The translations under genes and the position numbers were made by a program. Of a stretch of DNA of 64,000 nucleotides, positions 27,727-35,527 are shown one piece after another. Under the pieces are notes generated by a model. It made no database searches and had not been told where the DNA came from. It saw only the letters and a program-made list of their open reading frames with translations. Positions within the stretch are counted from its first letter, which is position 1; every line of letters starts with the position of its first letter. Source of the stretch: Phycisphaeraceae bacterium (lineage in GTDB: Bacteria > Planctomycetota > Phycisphaerae > Phycisphaerales > Phycisphaeraceae). Location of the stretch: the NCBI GenBank assembly GCA_029260715.1, contig JAJDCS010000041.1, positions 1-64,000 of the forward strand. The letters are read 5' to 3'.

Positions 27727-27732
27727 ACTATA
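27727..27732 (-). promoter_or_regulatory. Extended -10 promoter before flgN / kinase / activator
   Basis: The minus strand reads TGGTATAGT, an extended -10 (TGn-TATAGT). The -35 region seventeen bases upstream (TGAAAT) is weak. It would start transcription near 27720, some 80 bases before the flgN ATG. A housekeeping-type promoter here fits a gene set at the top of the flagellar cascade. Confidence 0.5.
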
Positions 27733-27792
27733 CCATAAACACGCGGACCATTTCACGCGTCGCACGAATGTGCATAAATCGATTCTCGCGCG

Positions 27793-30285
27793 TCAAGACC
27801 CCACCCCAGGCGTTTCTGCTTGGGCCTGGGCCCCGAACAGATTCAGCTCGCTGCTCCACCGAAGCCACTCCTGCCAGTGCTCCCGCTTCATCGGCAGCGT
27901 GGGGTCGTCGAACGCCTCGTCGGGGATGCGTTGCAGTTGCCACCTGGCGCGGTCGTTGGCCACCTTGGCTTCTTGTCGCTGGCCCATCTCGCAGTAGGCG
28001 TTAACGATCTGCACCAGCGCCACGAGCGAGGCCGGGTGGCTCTCCCACCGCTTGGCAGCCAGGTCGTACAACGCGATCGCCTGGTCGTACCGCCCCAGGT
28101 CGTACGCGCAATCGGCGCGGTAGAAAAACGCGTTGCGCATGTAAAGCTTCTCAAGCGGCGACCGCATCACCGGGTCCATCGCGTCCAGCTCGCCGATCAC
28201 GTCGCTAAACAGCCCCTGCGCCTGCTCAAGCCGGCGGGCCCGCTCGGCACGCATGCCGATCTTCTGAGACTCGGGCGCCGCCTCTTTTAATGATTCGCCG
28301 ATCGTCCCCACCGACAACCGGTACGCGTCCGCCAGCCGGAACCGCAACACCGCCCCCTCGCGCGTGTCGCCGTAGCGGTCCACCGCCTCGGTCAGCCTCG
28401 CGATCGCCTGCTCGTATTGATCCGTGTGGTAGTAGAGCTTGCCAAGCTCGATCAACGCCTGCTGATATTCGCTGCTGTCGGGTGTGATCGACGGGTGATC
28501 GGTCACCACGTGCAGCAACACGCGCTGGGCGGAATCGAACTGCTCCATCGCCACGTGACACCGCGCCAGCGGCACCAGGCTCTTGTACGACTCGGGTGTG
28601 TTCTTGTGCTGGTCAACCAACTCTTGAAACAGCAACGCCGCGGTGGCGTACTGCCCGTCGGACTGGTACGCCAACCCGAGGCTGTAAATCGCCAGGAGCT
28701 GCCGCGGGTCTTCGGGCCGGGCCTTCATGAACTCGGAGTAGACCTCGATCGCCTTCTCCCACAGCTGGGCCTTGTCGTAACTGACCGCCGACAGCCAAAG
28801 GCTCTGCCCGAAGCCGTCGTTGTCGGTGCCGCTGACCGACTGGGCGTGCTGGTAATAGTACTTGCCCGCGTCGCCGTATTGCACAGCCGCCTCTTGCATC
28901 GCCAGGCGCACCGCCGGGGGCTTGGGCGACTGGCTGGAGGGGTCGGCCAAACCGCCGGTCGTATCGGTGTCCGGCTCGGCGTACTCCGCCAACCGCTGCG
29001 CGGCGATCTGCTCGTGCATCTGCGCCAATTCCAATAGCAGCCGAGGCGGCATCTCCGATCGGTACAGCGGCTTGAGCAGGTTCAGGTAATCCAAAGCCTG
29101 CTGGTAGTCCTGGCGGCCCGCGTTCAGGTCAAAGTGCGCGTGGACGGGGTCCACGATCTTGTCGAACTTGTCCTCTTTCCAGTGCAGGTCCTCCACGATC
29201 ATCTTCACCGCCCGCCCGAAGTGTTCGCGCGATTCGGCGTGTACACCTAGCCTGGCTTCGCAGTCGGCCCGGCCGATCAGCGCGTCGATATAGGCCGGCG
29301 CCGTGGGGTACTCCGATTCAGCCACGCTGAAATTTTCCAACGCGTCGCGCACGCCGTCGTCGTTGGTCAGGTCGATCTGCGCCAAGCCCACCAGGACCGC
29401 GGCGTTGAGCGGGTCGGTCTTCTCTAGCTTCTGCTGGGCCAACCTGTACCACCGCCTGGCCTCCTCGAACTCGCCAAGCCGCTGAAACGCCTGGGCCAAC
29501 AGCACACGCAGCGGTGCGATGCCGTCGTCGCCGCCCGACGCCATCAACCCGATCATCCGCCGCTGGAGGAACTGGATCGCCAACTCAGGCTCGCCCACGT
29601 CCAACAGCCCCTGGGCCTGCATGTCCGCCAGCCAGATCTCCTGCTTGCGACGCGCTTCCTTGTCGGTCTCTTCACGAAGCTCGATGTCAAACCGCGCCAG
29701 CAGCGGCGCCAGTTCATGCGCGTTGTCCCCACGCTTGTGACGCCGCTCGATGATCTGCCTGACCACCGTGTAGCGGCGCTCGGCGGACGCGTCCTTAAGC
29801 CGGTCGAGTACCTGCATCGCTTCGGCGTCGCGGCTCAGGGCGACGTAGGTCTCCGCCAGCCGCTGCAACTGCACCAGCCCCAGCGTCAAGCCCATATCTT
29901 CGGCCTGCCTGTAGTACCGCAGCGTGCGTTCGTGGTTCTCGCGCTTGTCCCAGCCGTTGAGGTCTTGCTGGAGGTAGATCAGATCGCCCCACATTAAGTA
30001 GTACGTGGCTTGATCCATCCGCTCGGCCCGGTCGATGAACGGCTCGAGGCGTTCTTTTAATATGCTTTGGGCCCCGTCCAGGTCACGCGCCTTGAGCGAC
30101 AGCGCCACCTCGTTGAGCACGTCGGCGAACTGGTCTTCCTCCGAGGTGGGCAGCCCAAGCCAAACGCCCATCACCACCATCACCAAGCCCAGCAGCAACG
30201 CCGGCATCTGCCATATCTGCTGCCAGCCCCGCGGGTCAGGCGGCGGGGCTTGAACTTCTTCAGGTTGATCGTTTGGCTCCGCCAT
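27793..30285 (-). CDS. TPR-repeat membrane-anchored protein
   Basis: The 830 aa product starts with a Gln/Pro/Glu-rich cytoplasmic stretch. One transmembrane segment follows at about residues 30-50 (MPALLLGLVMVVMGVWLGLP). The remainder is a long run of helical TPR-like repeats, for example LLFQELVDQHKN, YDLGRYDQAIALYDLAAKRWE and YHTDQYEQAIARLTEAVDRYGD. No catalytic motif is visible. It probably acts as a periplasmic scaffold. Its 3' end faces the flgN promoter, so it may read into the flagellar regulators. A link to motility is a guess from position only. Confidence 0.75.
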   Translation of the reverse strand: MAEPNDQPEEVQAPPPDPRGWQQIWQMPALLLGLVMVVMGVWLGLPTSEEDQFADVLNEVALSLKARDLDGAQSILKERLEPFIDRAERMDQATYYLMWGDLIYLQQDLNGWDKRENHERTLRYYRQAEDMGLTLGLVQLQRLAETYVALSRDAEAMQVLDRLKDASAERRYTVVRQIIERRHKRGDNAHELAPLLARFDIELREETDKEARRKQEIWLADMQAQGLLDVGEPELAIQFLQRRMIGLMASGGDDGIAPLRVLLAQAFQRLGEFEEARRWYRLAQQKLEKTDPLNAAVLVGLAQIDLTNDDGVRDALENFSVAESEYPTAPAYIDALIGRADCEARLGVHAESREHFGRAVKMIVEDLHWKEDKFDKIVDPVHAHFDLNAGRQDYQQALDYLNLLKPLYRSEMPPRLLLELAQMHEQIAAQRLAEYAEPDTDTTGGLADPSSQSPKPPAVRLAMQEAAVQYGDAGKYYYQHAQSVSGTDNDGFGQSLWLSAVSYDKAQLWEKAIEVYSEFMKARPEDPRQLLAIYSLGLAYQSDGQYATAALLFQELVDQHKNTPESYKSLVPLARCHVAMEQFDSAQRVLLHVVTDHPSITPDSSEYQQALIELGKLYYHTDQYEQAIARLTEAVDRYGDTREGAVLRFRLADAYRLSVGTIGESLKEAAPESQKIGMRAERARRLEQAQGLFSDVIGELDAMDPVMRSPLEKLYMRNAFFYRADCAYDLGRYDQAIALYDLAAKRWESHPASLVALVQIVNAYCEMGQRQEAKVANDRARWQLQRIPDEAFDDPTLPMKREHWQEWLRWSSELNLFGAQAQAETPGVGS

Positions 30286-30520
30286 TGATCCAGTCCATCT
30301 ACCTTAATCCACGCCGCATGGGGCGTGGCGATTTATCCCCTCATCGAATCCCGCCGGCTCGTGACGCGGCGCCGCTACGCCACAACGGTTACTTATTCTA
30401 AAAACGTCACTTAGGCAACGCCGCTACACCCTGGCATTGACATATCGTCAAAAAAAATACCCCTGCATGAATTATCGGATGTATAGGGCGGGCTTGATCG
30501 CCAAGAACACCCCCGGCAGC
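30286..30520. other. Intergenic region TPR gene / prfB with two inverted repeats
   Basis: Two structures can be seen. CCACGCC (30309-30315) and GGCGTGG (30322-30328) form a perfect 7-base-pair stem upstream of the TPR gene. Further right the minus strand has a run of eight Ts followed by TTGACGATATGTCAA, a short palindrome. Neither gives a convincing terminator for prfB. Confidence 0.4.
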
Positions 30521-31634
30521 CTACCGCTTCGTGCCGGCCTTGGTCCGTCGCATAAGTTCAGCGTCGATAAAGCCCTGGAGGTCCCCGTCGAGCACACGCT
30601 GAGGGTTGCCCATCTCAAAACCCGTGCGGTGGTCCTTCACACGGTTGTCGTAAAAGACGTAGCTGCGGATCTGCGTGCCCCAGCCCATGTCCAGCTTCCC
30701 GCCGGTGGCCGCGTCCCGCTCCTGTTTGCGCTTCTCTTCCTCCAGCAGTTCCAGCTTGCCGCGCAGGATCGACATGGCCCGCTTCTTGTTCTGCTCAAGC
30801 TTGCGCTGGGCAGAGCAGACGACCACGATGCCCGTGGGCTTATGCGCCAGGCGCACAGCCGTGGCTAGCTTGTTCACGTTCTGCCCGCCCGGCCCGGACG
30901 AACGTGCGAACGGCGTGATCTCCAACTCGTTGTCGTCGATCTCAACACCGCCGGTGTCTTCAAACTCCGGGATCACGTCCACCGCCGCGAAGCTCGTCTG
31001 GCGCTTGCCCTGCGCGTTGAACGGCGATACCCGCGCCAGCCGGTGTGTGCCGCGTTCAGCAGACAGATACCCATACGCCATCGGCCCCTTCACGTAGAGC
31101 GTCACGTCCTTAAGCCCGGCTTCTTCGCCGATGGTCTTGTTCATCTCGCTCACGTCCCAGCCCATCGCCTGGAAATAATGCAGGTACATGCGCATGAGCA
31201 TCTCGGTCCAGTCCTGGGCTTCGGTGCCGCCCTCACGCGAGTAAATAGAAAGGTAGCAGTTGGCGTGGTCGTACTTGCCCGACAACAGCGACACTGTCTC
31301 TAGCCGGTCCAGCTCGTTTGCCAACGCATCAAGATGCCCGTCGACCTCCTCGCGGCTGTCTTGGTCGTCTGCCTCCTGGGCCATCTCCCAAAGCAGGTTC
31401 GCGTCGTCAACGCGCGTGGTTACCTTCTCCACCGGCTCAAGCAACGCCTTCGTCGCCTTCAACTCGGTGACGATCGCGTTGGCTTTGGTCTGGTCGTCCC
31501 AAAAACCCTCAGCCCCCATCTGCTTTTCAAGCGCTTTGAGCCGCTCGGCTTTCTGATCGTAGTTAAAGAGAGTCGCGGATCGTTAAAACCCGCGCCTTAA
31601 GGTCTTCAAGAAGGGAAGGGATGTTGTCGTGCAT
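30521..31634 (-). CDS. prfB: Peptide chain release factor 2, with programmed +1 frameshift
   Basis: RF2 ends translation at UGA and UAA. ORF1 starts at ATG 31634 and encodes 23 codons ending DSL, then hits TAA at 31563-31565. Skipping one base at CTT-TAA-C continues as [14 protein letters not shown] and joins the rest, 370 aa in total. SPF (about 203-205), the tripeptide that reads the stop codon, and GGQ (about 249-251) in the peptidyl-release loop are both present. The layout matches the classical autoregulated RF2 gene, but the stop is TAA, not TGA, and no AGGGGG-like sequence stands before CTT. Confidence 0.9.
31563..31568 (-). promoter_or_regulatory. prfB programmed frameshift site (CTT-TAA-C)
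   Basis: The minus strand reads CTT (31566-31568) and TAA (31563-31565), followed by C. This is the RF2 slippery site. The peptidyl tRNA slips from CUU to UUU while the stop waits for release factor. In Escherichia coli the stop is UGA and a Shine-Dalgarno-like AGGGGG lies upstream; here it is UAA and the upstream bases are GATCCGCGACTCT. Confidence 0.85.
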
Positions 31635-31642
31635 GCGATGAT

Positions 31643-31673
31643 GTCCAGAGTCCGTTGTCCTAAGTCCAGAGTC
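31643..31673 (-). repeat. Heptamer tandem repeat, locus A
   Basis: Read on the minus strand this is GACTCTG, GACTTAG, GACAACG, GACTCTG and a final GAC: four 7-base units sharing GACNNNG. It lies just upstream of the prfB start. Similar arrays are at 39935-39969 and 40636-40666. Confidence 0.7.
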
Positions 31674-31718
31674 TAGAGGGCGTGCCGCATGATAGCAATC
31701 ATGATCCGCAACGATAAT

Positions 31719-31758
31719 GGGGTGCCACGGCCAGCGAGCGAAGCGAGTCGGCCGTGCC
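31719..31758 (-). repeat. REP-like dispersed repeat (family GGCACGGCC), copy 1
   Basis: Forty bases carrying GGCACGGCCGACTCGC, a 3-4 base loop and GCTCGCTGGCCGTG in minus orientation. Copies recur at 40241-40272 and 56437-56477. The arms form an imperfect hairpin (CGGCC/GGCCG outer stem). It is intergenic. Confidence 0.7.
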
Positions 31759-31788
31759 GAACGAAATGCGAGGTACACAAGCGGGTGC

Positions 31789-31822
31789 CACACTTTGATC
31801 CGCCATAGGCGGACAAAGCGTG
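31789..31822. repeat. Long hairpin downstream of the aminotransferase gene
   Basis: CACACTTTGATCCGCC (31789-31804) and GGCGGACAAAGCGTG (31808-31822) pair over about 14 bases with a three-base loop. It lies 15 bases beyond the aminotransferase stop, so it may end or stabilise that mRNA, but no T-run follows. The TCCGCC/GGCGGA core recurs at 60691-60706. Confidence 0.6.
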
Positions 31823-31836
31823 CTCGACCACACCAC

Positions 31837-33027
31837 TCACACCACCCCCGCGATCGCCTCGCACAGCGCGTCGATGTTCGCTTCCGTCATCCCCGCCACG
31901 TTGATACGCCCCGACCCCACAATATAAATCGCGTGCTTGTCGCGTAGCGCCTGGACCTGGTCCTTATTCAACCCTGAAAACGAGAACATCCCACGCTGCC
32001 GGTTGATGAACGAGTAATCCCCCTTGACGCCCTTGGCCGCCAGCCGCTCGACGAACACCCGGCGCATGGCGTTGATCCGGTCGCGCATCTGCTTGACCTC
32101 GCCCTGCCACTGGGCCTTGAGCGCCGCGTCGTTGAGGATCGTCGTCACAACCGCCGCCCCGTGCGCCGGCGGGTTCGAGTAGTTGCACCGGATGCACCGC
32201 TTCATGTGGCTCATCACCGCCTCGGCTGCCTGCGGCGTGCCCGCCACCACCGTCAACGCGCCCACGCGCTCGTTGTACAGCCCAAAGTTCTTCGAAAAAC
32301 TGCTGCAGATCAGTAGCTCACACCCCGGCTTGCACAACGTATGTAGCCCGGCGGCGTCTTCATCGATCCCGTCGGCAAAACCCTGGTAAGCGAAATCCAC
32401 CAGCGGCAGCGCCCCACGCTTGGCCAGCACATCGGCGATCTGGCCCCACTGCGCCGGCAACGGGTCCACGCCCGTGGGGTTGTGGCAACACCCGTGCAGC
32501 AGCACCGCGTCGCCGGCGGGCACTTGCCCCAAGGCCGCGATCATCTTCTCCCACGCCAAGCTATTCGTCGCCGCGTCGAAGTAAGGGTATTTCTTGATCG
32601 TCAGCCCGGCTGCTTCGAAAATATTGGCGTGGTTGGCCCAGGTGGGGTCGCTTACCCAGATAGCGGATTTGGGGTGCAGGCTGTGCAGGTAATCCCCCGC
32701 CACGCGCAGCGCCCCCGTGCCGCCCGGCGTGTGCGCGGTGGTTGCCCGCCCGCTTGTCACAATCTCGTGACCCGCACCGAACAGCATCGCGCGCACCGCC
32801 GCGCCATACGCCGGGTCGCCGTTGATCGGCTTGTAAGACTTCGTCTTCTCCGTGTCTAAAACCCGCTGCCGGGCCTGCTTGACCGACTCCAAAATCGGCG
32901 TCTGACCGTTGGCGTCTTTATAGACACCCACGCTCAGGTTGATCTTCGCCCCGTTCGTATCCTTATTAAACGCCTCGGTCAGCCCCAAAATCGGGTCCGG
33001 CGGGGCCATCTCAATCGTCTCAAACAT
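31837..33027 (-). CDS. Class I aspartate / aromatic aminotransferase
   Basis: This PLP enzyme moves amino groups between aspartate or aromatic amino acids and 2-oxoacids. The 396 aa sequence begins MFETIEMAPPDPILGLTEAFNKD as AspC/TyrB proteins do. It has HGCCHNPTGVDP for cofactor contact and the PLP lysine in SSFSKNFGLYNERVG. The C-terminal substrate Arg is in IYIVGSGRINVAG. AAGGAC lies seven bases before the ATG. AspC and TyrB cannot be told apart by sequence alone. Confidence 0.93.
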   Translation of the reverse strand: MFETIEMAPPDPILGLTEAFNKDTNGAKINLSVGVYKDANGQTPILESVKQARQRVLDTEKTKSYKPINGDPAYGAAVRAMLFGAGHEIVTSGRATTAHTPGGTGALRVAGDYLHSLHPKSAIWVSDPTWANHANIFEAAGLTIKKYPYFDAATNSLAWEKMIAALGQVPAGDAVLLHGCCHNPTGVDPLPAQWGQIADVLAKRGALPLVDFAYQGFADGIDEDAAGLHTLCKPGCELLICSSFSKNFGLYNERVGALTVVAGTPQAAEAVMSHMKRCIRCNYSNPPAHGAAVVTTILNDAALKAQWQGEVKQMRDRINAMRRVFVERLAAKGVKGDYSFINRQRGMFSFSGLNKDQVQALRDKHAIYIVGSGRINVAGMTEANIDALCEAIAGVV

Positions 33028-33209
33028 AGCCTTGTCCTTCTGGCAATACCTTTTTAAAACAGCCGGAATGATACCGGATTTCTGAAAATGCTATTGGCTG
33101 GGGCTGTCGCTGATCCAACGCGACGCGGGTCTTGCCACCCCGCGCACACACCCGTAAACTGCGACGCGCGTGGTTGTGAGCCTAAACGCTTCACCAAAGG
33201 CAGCCAAAC

Positions 33210-33815
33210 ATGAACGAACAAGCGTCCAACACCATCCGAATCGTCGCGATCGGCGGCAGTGTACGCCCCGGCAACTTCACCGGCAAAGCCCTGGCCCTGG
33301 TCCTTGATGAGCTACGCGTCAACCACCCCAATATCGCGGTGGACGCGTTCGACCCCGCCAAGCTCGGCCTACAGATGCCCGGCGCGGGTAAGCCGACCGC
33401 GGAAGTTGAGAAGCTCCAAAAAGCCGCCGCCGCCGCGACCGGCGTGATCTTAGCCACCCCCGAGTACCACGGCAGCTACAGCAGCGTGATCAAACTCGTT
33501 ATCGACAACCTCGGCTTCCCCTCGGCGTTGTCGGGCAAACCCGTCGCGCTGCTGGGCGTGGCGGCTGGGCAGATCGGCGCGATCAAAGCGCTCGAACACC
33601 TGCGAAGCGTCTGCTCACACGTGGGCGCGATGGTCCTGCCCGGGCCCGTCTCCGTCGCGGGTGTTAATAAGGTGTTCGACGACCAAGGCAAGTGCCTCGA
33701 CGAAGCGATCGAAAAACGCGTCCGCCGCACCGCGACCAACCTCATCGATTACATCCACAATCACATCTGCCCCAAGCTAGCGTTGGAGGCCATGGTGAGG
33801 AACGGCTCGAATTAG
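33210..33815 (+). CDS. NADPH-dependent FMN reductase-like flavoprotein
   Basis: The 201 aa flavodoxin-fold protein starts RIVAIGGSVRPGNFTGKALALVLDEL. It has the FMN-binding TPEYHGSYSSVIKLVIDNL around residues 90-108 and GVAAGQIGAIKALEHLRSV beyond. These features match the NADPH:FMN reductase / chromate reductase family. Its electron acceptor is unknown. It diverges from the aminotransferase gene across 180 bases. Confidence 0.85.
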   Translation: MNEQASNTIRIVAIGGSVRPGNFTGKALALVLDELRVNHPNIAVDAFDPAKLGLQMPGAGKPTAEVEKLQKAAAAATGVILATPEYHGSYSSVIKLVIDNLGFPSALSGKPVALLGVAAGQIGAIKALEHLRSVCSHVGAMVLPGPVSVAGVNKVFDDQGKCLDEAIEKRVRRTATNLIDYIHNHICPKLALEAMVRNGSN

Positions 33816-33851
33816 CGGCGGCGCTGCCAAGAAAAAAAGCCGCTCTAACCC

Positions 33852-35267
33852 TCACCTCACGTCCGCGTCTTCTAGCGTCACGTTGTTCTGCTTGGCGTTG
33901 TGGCCCTGGTGGGTGACCACCTCATACACAAGCTCTTTCGTCTGCATCGCCCCCACGCCCGTGTCGATCTGCACGGTCTGGTAGTCGTGCAGCTTCGGGT
34001 TTAGGCGGCTATTGAACACCGCGTGTCCGGGGAACGTTCTGCGAAGCTCGACCTGGATCGGCTTGCCCGTGTAGTTGCGGATGCGCTGGGCGTAGACCCC
34101 GTGGTCGCTCCACCCCGCCACGGAGCTGCGTGGGTCGATCTGCACGCCCGGGCCGTCCACACGCTTGAACACGTTCGCGCCGTGCAGACGCATCCACACC
34201 TGGTCGCGGTAGACGCGTCGCTTGACCAATTCAAAAATCACCTCCGGGTCTTGACCCAGGTTCAGCTCGATCTTATCGCCGATCGGGATGTACTTAATCT
34301 GCTGCGACGTCAGGAAGCTCAACCCCCCCTGCCCGTTGTCGCGGAACACGCGCACCGTGCCGTCGGGCAGCGGCGTGGTGCCCAGGTCCGATGCCTCGTC
34401 GTTCGTCAGGATGTACATCCGCACCAGCTCTTCGCCGTACTGCTGGGGGCGGTAGCGGTACTCGACCTTAAACGGCGCGGTCTTGCCCGCGAAGCTGCGC
34501 ATGCGCTTGGACCACCCGTTGGGCACGGTCTCCGTCCCTTCGATCGTGTAAATAAAGTACTCGCTTAGCCCCTCTTTGATGATCTGCTTCTCCTCGACCA
34601 TCGCCGGGGCAACCGCGTCTTGGGACATAGCGCGGGCAGCGCCCAACATGCTCTTGGCCGCGCGCATGCGCAGCTCGTTGCGCTGCAGAGCGTCCATCCG
34701 GTCCACGTCGCGCATCGACACCTGGGCTAGCTGGGCGATCTTCTCCACTAGGTTGATCGTGCCCACGACCAGCCGCACCTGTGCGTCTTCGTAGTCCTCA
34801 CCCGACCGGTTGTACACGCGCACAAAGCTCTCGAAGCCCATGTCGGTCTCACCGGCGTTGGCGATGCACACGTAGTCCGCCGACCAGGTGATCCCGCTGG
34901 TGAAGTAGGTGATCTCGATCGTCGCTTCGCCGTCGAACTCGCTAGCCACGTTCCAGTACAGCATCTGCGGCTTGTCGTGGGGGTAGGTGGTGTCCAGCAC
35001 GTCCAGCTCGTGGGCGTGGTCCACAAAACGCAACTCAACCGACGTCGGGTCGATCAGTGTGTTGGCCCACGAAAACTGAAGCGGGTTGACGCCTTTCTTG
35101 AACGTCACCAACCGCGTCTCACGCACCAGCGTCAGGTCCTCCGAGTTATAAATCGTTAGCTGCACCGTCTGCCGACCCGGCACGGTCGACAGGTCCACGT
35201 TCTTGGCGAACCCCGGCGTCGCAAGGGCTGTTAGGGATATAAGAATCAGTGTTGTCAGGCGTGTCAT
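33852..35267 (-). CDS. Secreted DUF4139 protein, first of a pair
   Basis: The 471 aa product has a signal peptide (LTTLILISLTALATPGFA) and DUF4139-type sequence: VQLTIYNSEDLTLVRETRLVTFKKGVNPLQFSWANT near the start, then TTPLPDGTVRVFRDNGQGGLSFL and EYRYRPQQYGEELVRMYILTND further on. DUF4139 is related to the mucoidy inhibitor family and its function is unknown. AGGAG stands six bases before the ATG. A paralog lies directly upstream. Confidence 0.78.
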   Translation of the reverse strand: MTRLTTLILISLTALATPGFAKNVDLSTVPGRQTVQLTIYNSEDLTLVRETRLVTFKKGVNPLQFSWANTLIDPTSVELRFVDHAHELDVLDTTYPHDKPQMLYWNVASEFDGEATIEITYFTSGITWSADYVCIANAGETDMGFESFVRVYNRSGEDYEDAQVRLVVGTINLVEKIAQLAQVSMRDVDRMDALQRNELRMRAAKSMLGAARAMSQDAVAPAMVEEKQIIKEGLSEYFIYTIEGTETVPNGWSKRMRSFAGKTAPFKVEYRYRPQQYGEELVRMYILTNDEASDLGTTPLPDGTVRVFRDNGQGGLSFLTSQQIKYIPIGDKIELNLGQDPEVIFELVKRRVYRDQVWMRLHGANVFKRVDGPGVQIDPRSSVAGWSDHGVYAQRIRNYTGKPIQVELRRTFPGHAVFNSRLNPKLHDYQTVQIDTGVGAMQTKELVYEVVTHQGHNAKQNNVTLEDADVR

Positions 35268-35527
35268 GGTTGCTCCTAAAAAAATGACCGTGTCTTCATG
35301 ATCCGCTCACTACGAGCCGCGACCGTAAGGGAGCGGTCCGGACGGTGTCATCATTTGATCTTGGGTCTGACCGGTATCGAATGAATGAGTTTTATATACG
35401 CTCATGAAATCTGCTTTTAAAATTGTCCGCAATAAATATCTGCGTGCTAGGTCGATCGCCCCCACCACGCGGACCGCTCCTTTACGGTCGCGTCTCGTAT
35501 GGTGAATTTTTTCATGCCCGTTCAGGC
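35268..35527. other. Intergenic region between DUF4139 genes
   Basis: The gap holds the 189-base element bounded by inverted repeats (35311-35499). The bases inside are AT-rich compared with the flanks. I see no ORF and no clear promoter for the downstream gene. Confidence 0.5.
35311..35499. repeat. MITE-like element with 30-base inverted repeats
   Basis: The left end (35311-35340) starts TACGAGCCGCGACCGTAAGG. The right end (35470-35499), read in reverse complement, starts TACGAGACGCGACCGTAAAG. The ends agree at all but two of thirty positions. A third, solitary copy stands at 38824-38851. No target-site duplication is evident and no transposase is nearby. The structure could also be two REP elements in opposite directions. 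Confidence 0.65.

Noticed and set aside
31643-31673. Heptamer repeats as a CRISPR array
   Set aside because: Units are 7 bases with no spacers and no cas genes are present.
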